DNA of 64,000 nucleotides from Oscillospiraceae bacterium (GTDB lineage Bacteria; Bacillota; Clostridia; Oscillospirales; Oscillospiraceae). This document shows, one piece after another, positions 59,365 to 64,000 of the stretch (position 1 is the first letter of the stretch; each line of letters opens with the position of its first letter). The DNA is taken from contig JAAWNQ010000004.1 of assembly GCA_022799035.1 (NCBI GenBank), positions 1 through 64,000 of the forward strand, read 5' to 3'. The notes beneath the pieces are model-generated. The model had not been told where the DNA came from, did not search any database, and was given only the letters and a program-made list of their open reading frames with translations. The position numbers and the translations under genes are program-made.

Positions 59365-60741
59365 ATGGCAGTCAAGCGTCACGAAATTGATATGTGTAAC
59401 GGCTCTCTGGGGCCGAAGATCCTGGCCTTCTCCCTCCCTCTAATGGCCTCCAGCATCCTCCAGCTTCTGTTCAACGCCGCCGACGTCATCGTGGTGGGCC
59501 GCTTTGCCAGCGATGCCTCCCTGGCGGCGGTGACCTCCACCGGCTCCCTGGTGAACCTGCTGGTCAACCTGTTTATGGGCCTGTCCATCGGCGCCAATGT
59601 GGTGGTGGCCCAGGCTATCGGCCACAATGACACCCAGCGGACGGAGCGGGCGGTCCACACCTCCCTTCTGGTAAGCCTGATCAGCGGCCTTCTGCTGATG
59701 GTCATCGGCTTTTTTGCCGCCCGCCAGCTTTTGGAGTGGATGTCCTCCCCGGAGAATGTGATCGAACTGAGTTCCCTCTATCTTCGCATCTACTTTTTGG
59801 GGATGCCCGCCTCCCTGTTCTACAACTTCGGAAGCGCCCTTCTCCGGGCGGTGGGAGACACCCGGCGGCCCCTGAACTATCTGTCCCTGGCGGGGATCGT
59901 CAACGTTTGCCTCAATCTGCTGCTGGTCATCGTGTTCCATCTGGACGTAGCGGGGGTAGCTATCGCCACCATCACCTCCCAGTATATCTCCGCCGCCCTG
60001 GTGCTCCGGTGTCTGCTTCGGGAATCAGGCCCCCTTCACCTGGAGCTCCGCCAGCTCCGCATCGACCGGGAGATCTTTCTCTCCATCGTCCGGATCGGTC
60101 TGCCCGCCGGGTTCCAGGGGGTGGTGTTCTCCCTGTCCAACGTGGTCATCCAGTCCTCCATCAACTCCTTCGGGGATATCGTCATGGCCGGCTCCGGGGC
60201 GGCTGCCAATATTGAGGGCTTTGTCTACATGGGAATGAACGCCTTCTACCAGTCCTGCCTCACCTTCACCAGCCAGAACTACGGCGCGGGCAAGCGGGAC
60301 CGGGTGGACAAGACCCTGCTGTGGTGCCAGCTTTATGTGGTGGTCACAGGGCTTCTGCTGGGCAATCTGGCCTACTTCTTCGGCCCCCAGCTTTTGGGGG
60401 TATACACCCCCAGCGCCGACGTGGCGGCCCAGGGAATGGTCCGTCTGCTTTACGTGTGCGTACCCTACTTCCTCTGCGGTATCATGGACGTGATGGTGGG
60501 CTCCCTCCGGGGCCTGGGCTGGTCGGTGGCCCCCATGATCGTGTCGGTGGTGGGAGCCTGCGGGCTGCGTTTGCTGTGGGTAGCCACCGTATTCCAGTTT
60601 TACCGGACTCCCCGGTGTCTCTACATTTCCTATCCCATCACCTGGGTGGTCACAGGGGCTGTGCATATCCTGTGCTTCCTGGTCATCCGCAAAAGAGTCT
60701 ACGCCCGAATGGAAGCGGCGGCGGAGCTGGTGAACAATTGA
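59365..60741 (+). CDS. MATE-family efflux transporter
   Basis: 458-aa exporter with 12 membrane segments in two six-helix halves. The N-terminal MCNGSLGPKILAFSLPLMAS and LFNAADVIVVGRFASDASLAA are standard for the DinF/NorM-like MATE branch, as is SQNYGAGKRDRVDKTL in the second half. It probably exports drugs or metabolites using sodium or protons. The ATG has AAAGGA about 10 nt upstream. A membrane protein gene (DUF1461) follows after 50 bp. Confidence 0.92.
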   Translation: MAVKRHEIDMCNGSLGPKILAFSLPLMASSILQLLFNAADVIVVGRFASDASLAAVTSTGSLVNLLVNLFMGLSIGANVVVAQAIGHNDTQRTERAVHTSLLVSLISGLLLMVIGFFAARQLLEWMSSPENVIELSSLYLRIYFLGMPASLFYNFGSALLRAVGDTRRPLNYLSLAGIVNVCLNLLLVIVFHLDVAGVAIATITSQYISAALVLRCLLRESGPLHLELRQLRIDREIFLSIVRIGLPAGFQGVVFSLSNVVIQSSINSFGDIVMAGSGAAANIEGFVYMGMNAFYQSCLTFTSQNYGAGKRDRVDKTLLWCQLYVVVTGLLLGNLAYFFGPQLLGVYTPSADVAAQGMVRLLYVCVPYFLCGIMDVMVGSLRGLGWSVAPMIVSVVGACGLRLLWVATVFQFYRTPRCLYISYPITWVVTGAVHILCFLVIRKRVYARMEAAAELVNN

Positions 60742-60791
60742 TCCCTGACCCGCCGCACCTTTTGTCTCCAAATTTTGAAAGGAGGATCCGG

Positions 60792-61235
60792 ATGAAAAGG
60801 GAGTCTAAATTTTTCTCTGCTTTGACCTCGGTGGCCCTGGTTCTGTTCCTGATCACCGGGTCTGTGGCTGTGCCCATCCTCTGCCGGGGCTTCTACTACT
60901 CTCAGATCCAGGCTTTGGAGCTGCCCCGGGAGACCGGATACTCCCAGGAGGTCATCCGGGAGGCCTTCGACGAGGTGATGGACTACCTGGTGAAGGACGC
61001 CCCCTTCGGCACCGGGGAACTGAAATGGTCTGAGAGCGGGCGGGATCACTTTGCCGACTGCCGGGTTTTGTTTCAACTGGATTTTCGTATTTTAGAGGTC
61101 TCCGCCGCTCTGCTGGCGGCGGTACTGCTCCTCACCCTGGCCGGAAAGCTGCGGCTCCATCCCTTTGCCGGACGGGGGCCTTGCTTCTGGGCTTTTCTGG
61201 GGCTGGGGACAGCGGTCCTCCTGCTGGGGATCTGA
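60792..61235 (+). CDS. DUF1461/TIGR01906 membrane protein, N-terminal part (interrupted)
   Basis: 147-aa N-terminal part of a TIGR01906 (DUF1461) integral membrane protein, which is normally about 210-240 aa. Two or three hydrophobic segments (ALTSVALVLFLITGSVAVPIL; AALLAAVLLLTLAG; CFWAFLGLGTAVLLLG) and the loop DHFADCRVLF are typical. It stops at TGA 61233-61235, and the same reading frame continues with the missing C-terminal part (61242-61487). An AAAGGAGGA site precedes the ATG. Confidence 0.75.
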   Translation: MKRESKFFSALTSVALVLFLITGSVAVPILCRGFYYSQIQALELPRETGYSQEVIREAFDEVMDYLVKDAPFGTGELKWSESGRDHFADCRVLFQLDFRILEVSAALLAAVLLLTLAGKLRLHPFAGRGPCFWAFLGLGTAVLLLGI

Positions 61236-61241
61236 GCGGCC

Positions 61242-61487
61242 GTGGATTTCACCTCCCTGTTTACCACCTTTCACACTCTTTTCTTCCCCGGAAAAAGCAA
61301 CTGGATCTTTGATCATCGCACCGACCAGATCATCCTCATATTGCCCGAAGCCTTCTGGCTTCGGGCGGCAGCCCTGGCAGCAGGGCTGGCCTTTGGTACG
61401 GGAGCCCTGCTGTCGGTTTTGGAGGCCGTCTTCCGTCGGGCCCGCCGGCCTAAAAGCGTGTATGAACAGTTAAAGGGAATCAAATAA
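61242..61487 (+). CDS. DUF1461/TIGR01906 membrane protein, C-terminal part
   Basis: 81-aa ORF in the same frame as the preceding gene, starting at GTG (MDFTSLFTTFHTLFFPGKSN). FHTLFFPGKSNWIFDHRTDQ and ILPEAFW are the conserved C-terminal motif of TIGR01906 proteins, which belong to the same polypeptide as the upstream part. Only a weak GGGGA lies 11 nt before the GTG. It may be a pseudogene fragment, translated by re-initiation, or joined by read-through. Confidence 0.65.
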   Translation: MDFTSLFTTFHTLFFPGKSNWIFDHRTDQIILILPEAFWLRAAALAAGLAFGTGALLSVLEAVFRRARRPKSVYEQLKGIK

Positions 61488-61490
61488 AGG

Positions 61491-61523
61491 AAAACACCGT
61501 GGAGACCCTCCACGGTGTTTTTT
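61491..61523. terminator. Bidirectional terminator
   Basis: 14-bp perfect stem AAAACACCGTGGAG with loop ACC; shared with the converging AraC-type regulator. Confidence 0.9.
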
Positions 61524-62850
61524 ATCCTCTTTTGCTCCGGTCCTTCTCCCCACCTCCGGGCAACACACGGTGGGCCTCCCGGTAGTCGTTGGGACTCAGC
61601 CCTACCTCCTTTTTGAAGCAGGCGCTGAAGTAGGGGGTATTGCGGATCCCCACCGCCTGGGCCACCTCGGCCACCTTCAGATTGGTGGAGGAGAGGATCT
61701 CCCGGGCCTTTTTCATCCGCAGATCCACCAGATAGTTGTTTACCGTCTGCCCCATCTCCCGTCGAAAAACACTGCTGAGATAGGTGGGGACCACATTGAC
61801 ATATCGGGCGATATCCCCCAGGGACAGCTCCTCCATATAGTGGGCATGGATAAAGTAGACCGCCTCTTTTGTCAGGCGGCTGAACCGCCGTCCCACTCCG
61901 CCCATTCTTTTACAAAGCTCCTCAGCCGTCTGAACCAAGGTCTGACAGCAGTCCTCAATGGTGATATAGCGGTTCAAATCACAAAGCTGGTCCAATTCTT
62001 CCTCCCAGGTCAGATCCCGGATAAGTCCAGCGGTCCGCATCACATTTTTGAAGTAGGCCAAGGCGTCCTCCACCCGCCGGAACTGATAACTGTCCTTTAA
62101 CCGCAGGAGGAAGACCTCCTCCAGAATAGCGGCGGCCTCCTGACCATTGCCTCCCAGGACCGCCTCCTGCAAGGCGTTGGCCCGCTCGTTCAGATAGACT
62201 CCATCCACAGGTCTGCTCCATTCCTCCAGCCGCTGAGCATTGAGGGCAACAGGCTCCATGCGGAAGAAGGAATATCCCGCCATCTCCGCCGTCCCGGCAA
62301 AGGCGGGAGCGATGTCTTCAAAGCGGCGGATGGGGTCGGACAGTGCGGTGAAGGTGCAGTATTCTCTGCTCTTCCCCAGCAGCTTCTCCTCGTACCGGAC
62401 CTGGAGGCGGGCGGTCAGCTCCTCCGCCATGGCAACCACCTCCCCCGGTCTTCCCTCTCCTTTGGGGCTGAAGATGGTCACCAGCCGCTTTTTCCCATCA
62501 AAAAGGTAGATCAGAGAAATGCCCCTATAGCCGTATTTTTCCATCAGCTCATCGGCCAGCGGCTTATACTCCAAAGTGAAGAAGGCCATGGCGTCGGGCT
62601 GCCGCCAGCCGAATATGTCATGGTATATCTGGGTGGGGATCCCTGTCACCAGGATCCGGCAGTCCTCGTAGCAAAAGGGAAGCTCGTCCCCATATTCATC
62701 CAGGGTGTGATCCATGGCCTCCCGTTCATGCCCGGAGAGAAGCTCGCTGAAATGAAACAGCACCCCCATCACATCCATGTGCATGGGATAACAGTCATTG
62801 ATGGCCTCACTCAGGCCGGGATATTTTTTGTCATAGTAGAGATCGCCCAT
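61522..62850 (-). CDS. AraC-family transcriptional regulator
   Basis: 442-aa regulator. The C-terminal AraC domain (about 335-435) has the two helix-turn-helix units: LSLGDIARYVNVVPTYLSSV and LKVAEVAQAVGIRNTPYFSA, followed by KKEVGLSPNDYRE. The N-terminal 330 residues resemble the sensory or dimer regions of two-component response regulators without a receiver motif (no conserved DD/D/K). It is divergent from the secreted flavoprotein gene, which it may control. Ligand unknown. Confidence 0.86.
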   Translation of the reverse strand: MGDLYYDKKYPGLSEAINDCYPMHMDVMGVLFHFSELLSGHEREAMDHTLDEYGDELPFCYEDCRILVTGIPTQIYHDIFGWRQPDAMAFFTLEYKPLADELMEKYGYRGISLIYLFDGKKRLVTIFSPKGEGRPGEVVAMAEELTARLQVRYEEKLLGKSREYCTFTALSDPIRRFEDIAPAFAGTAEMAGYSFFRMEPVALNAQRLEEWSRPVDGVYLNERANALQEAVLGGNGQEAAAILEEVFLLRLKDSYQFRRVEDALAYFKNVMRTAGLIRDLTWEEELDQLCDLNRYITIEDCCQTLVQTAEELCKRMGGVGRRFSRLTKEAVYFIHAHYMEELSLGDIARYVNVVPTYLSSVFRREMGQTVNNYLVDLRMKKAREILSSTNLKVAEVAQAVGIRNTPYFSACFKKEVGLSPNDYREAHRVLPGGGEKDRSKRG

Positions 62851-62983
62851 ACTTCTCCCTCCCCCACCGGGTTTCGGTATAGTATACCATAAAAGTGGGG
62901 TTTTTTGAAGCGGACCTTAAAAAAGAAAAGAAGATTTTAGTATGAAACAAAAGATTTTGTCGTTTAGTTAACAATCTTGAAAA

Positions 62984-62992
62984 TGGTACAAT
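62984..62992 (+). promoter_or_regulatory. Extended -10 promoter of secreted flavoprotein
   Basis: TGGTACAAT extended -10 (TACAAT 62987-62992); the -35 region (TTAGTT) is weak, so an activator such as the divergent AraC-type protein may be required. Confidence 0.5.
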
Positions 62993-63000
62993 AGGGGAAA

Positions 63001-63022
63001 GAGGGAGAACTTCCTCTCCCTC
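63001..63022 (+). promoter_or_regulatory. Leader hairpin
   Basis: GAGGGAGA / TCTCCCTC perfect 8-bp stem with loop ACTTCC, 11 bp before the Shine-Dalgarno AAGGAGGAG. Confidence 0.5.
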
Positions 63023-63046
63023 AGCAGATGATAAGGAGGAGTTTTT

Positions 63047-64000
63047 ATGAAAAAAAGGATCACAGCCCTCGCTCTGGCCGCTTTGATGGTGGCGGGAACG
63101 GTCGCCGTAGCGGCCGGGACTGAAAAGACCATCACGGTCACCCCCATGACCCTGAACGTCAACGGCGAGGTGGTCAGCCCCAACGGCGGCGCCGAGGCCT
63201 TCGCCTACAACGGCACCACCTACGTCCCCCTGCGCAGCCTCAATGAGCTCCAGAACGGCAAGGTGGAGTGGGATCCCGCCGACCCCACCACCGCCAAGAT
63301 CACCGGCCTGACCTACGCCGACACCATCGCCTGGGACGGCCAGTATGACGTGGTGGTCATCGGCATGGGCTTCGCCGGCTCCACCGCCGCCATCGAGGCC
63401 GCCGACAACGGCGCCAGCGTCCTCCTCACCGAGAAGGCCCCCGAGGGGGAGGCCGGCGGCAACTCCCGGGTATGCCACCAGCTTTTCGCCACCGTGGACA
63501 CCGCCGAGGGCGGCTTTGAGTACTACTCCAACATGCGGGGCAACTTCGACAGCACCAGCGACGATATGCTCATGACCTTCATGGAGGGGATGACCCACCT
63601 CCAGGACTATGTGGCCTCCCTGGGTACCAGCAAGGAGACCATGACCGGCTGGAAGGGCAAGGGCATCGGCACCTACGACTGTGAGCACCCTGAGATCCCC
63701 GGCGGTCTGGAGCACTTCTACACCTACACCATCACCGACCAGGTGGCCGACGGCGCCCTCTACCGGCTGGTGAAGCAGAACATCATTGACCGTGGGGACA
63801 AGATCGACGTATGGTATGAGTCCCCCGCCGTCCACCTCCTCCAGGATCCTCAGTCCAAGACCATCGTGGGCGTTCAGATCGAGAGGGGCGGCAAGACCCT
63901 GAACATCCGGGCCACCAACGGCGTGGTCATGGCCTGCGGCGGCTTTGAGAACAACCCCGAGATGCTGGAGACCTATCTCCGGCTGGGAGGCCAGACCACC
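63047..64000 (+). CDS. Secreted FAD-dependent reductase with copper-amine-oxidase N-like domain (partial)
   Basis: Runs off the window; 318 codons are visible without a stop. A signal peptide (MKKRITALALAALMVAGTVA) precedes a copper amine oxidase N-terminal-like domain (VNGEVVSPNGGA, TYVPLRSLNELQ; about 45-95), then an FAD_binding_2 domain starting VVVIGMGFAGSTAAIEAADN with the FAD motif G-x-G-x-x-G. It is like the fumarate/urocanate reductase-type flavoproteins of gut anaerobes that respire organic acceptors. Acceptor unknown. It is absent from the ORF track because it is cut. Confidence 0.87.
   Translation, partial: MKKRITALALAALMVAGTVAVAAGTEKTITVTPMTLNVNGEVVSPNGGAEAFAYNGTTYVPLRSLNELQNGKVEWDPADPTTAKITGLTYADTIAWDGQYDVVVIGMGFAGSTAAIEAADNGASVLLTEKAPEGEAGGNSRVCHQLFATVDTAEGGFEYYSNMRGNFDSTSDDMLMTFMEGMTHLQDYVASLGTSKETMTGWKGKGIGTYDCEHPEIPGGLEHFYTYTITDQVADGALYRLVKQNIIDRGDKIDVWYESPAVHLLQDPQSKTIVGVQIERGGKTLNIRATNGVVMACGGFENNPEMLETYLRLGGQTT

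Overview
The window looks like chromosomal sequence from a GC-rich, anaerobic, Gram-positive gut bacterium of the class Clostridia, most likely in the Oscillospiraceae (Flavonifractor/Lawsonibacter-like). This is an inference from AGGAGG-type ribosome binding sites, near-consensus sigma-A promoters, rubrerythrin, an anaerobic (radical SAM) sulfatase maturase, a TagO/WecB pair, an SLH-domain surface protein, YqeG, a NadD-YqeK fusion, and the smc-ftsY order. No taxonomic marker search was possible.

Layout. 1-3.9 kb: spermidine/putrescine ABC operon potA-potB-potCD, with permease and binding protein fused. 4-7.3 kb: rubrerythrin with its own promoter and operator-like dyad, then small stand-alone genes (GNAT, DUF5655-like, thioesterase, YbaK-like deacylase, Crp/Fnr-like regulator). 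7.3-11.9 kb: leftward BMP-type nucleoside/simple-sugar ABC operon. 12.1-15.8 kb: rightward sulfatase, its activating radical SAM enzyme and a TauE/SafE exporter. 15.9-19.1 kb: phosphodiesterase, AIM24 protein, tRNA-Gln and an NSS symporter. 19.1-22.9 kb: leftward ATP-grasp, ankyrin and two esterase genes, the least explained metabolic cluster. 23-27 kb: lipoproteins and small conserved-looking proteins, including a three-gene micro-operon.

27-33.8 kb: cell-wall polysaccharide initiation (WecB, TagO-like), trpS and gltX fired from back-to-back promoters that share one -35 box, then a Vat-like xenobiotic acetyltransferase and a PfkB kinase. The acetyltransferase is preceded by a short leader ORF and an inverted repeat that would mask its Shine-Dalgarno, which looks like translational attenuation as known for ribosome-targeting antibiotic resistance genes. 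33.9-39 kb: ABC-2 exporter, papain-like hydrolase, large SLH protein. 39-44.3 kb: leuS, rpsU, YqeG, endonuclease IV-like protein. 44.3-45.5 kb: lower-GC accessory patch with divergent XRE regulator and DUF6809-like gene sharing two operator-like repeats, followed by about 700 bp of non-coding, hairpin-rich DNA.

45.5-48 kb: M24 peptidase, GNAT, VanX-like dipeptidase. 48-59.2 kb: long leftward housekeeping cluster smc, RAYT transposase, zinc-ribbon membrane protein, ftsY, rph, rdgB, yhbY, nadD-yqeK, LCP protein, rsfS, lipoprotein; REP-like palindromes lie between ftsY and rph and inside the RAYT gene. 59.3-64 kb: MATE exporter, a DUF1461 gene split by an in-frame TGA, an AraC-type regulator, and the start of a secreted FAD-dependent reductase cut off by the window edge.

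Most transcription units are bounded by long perfect hairpins that serve converging genes from both sides. Starts were re-chosen from the ORF track wherever a Shine-Dalgarno and family alignment disagreed with the longest ORF.
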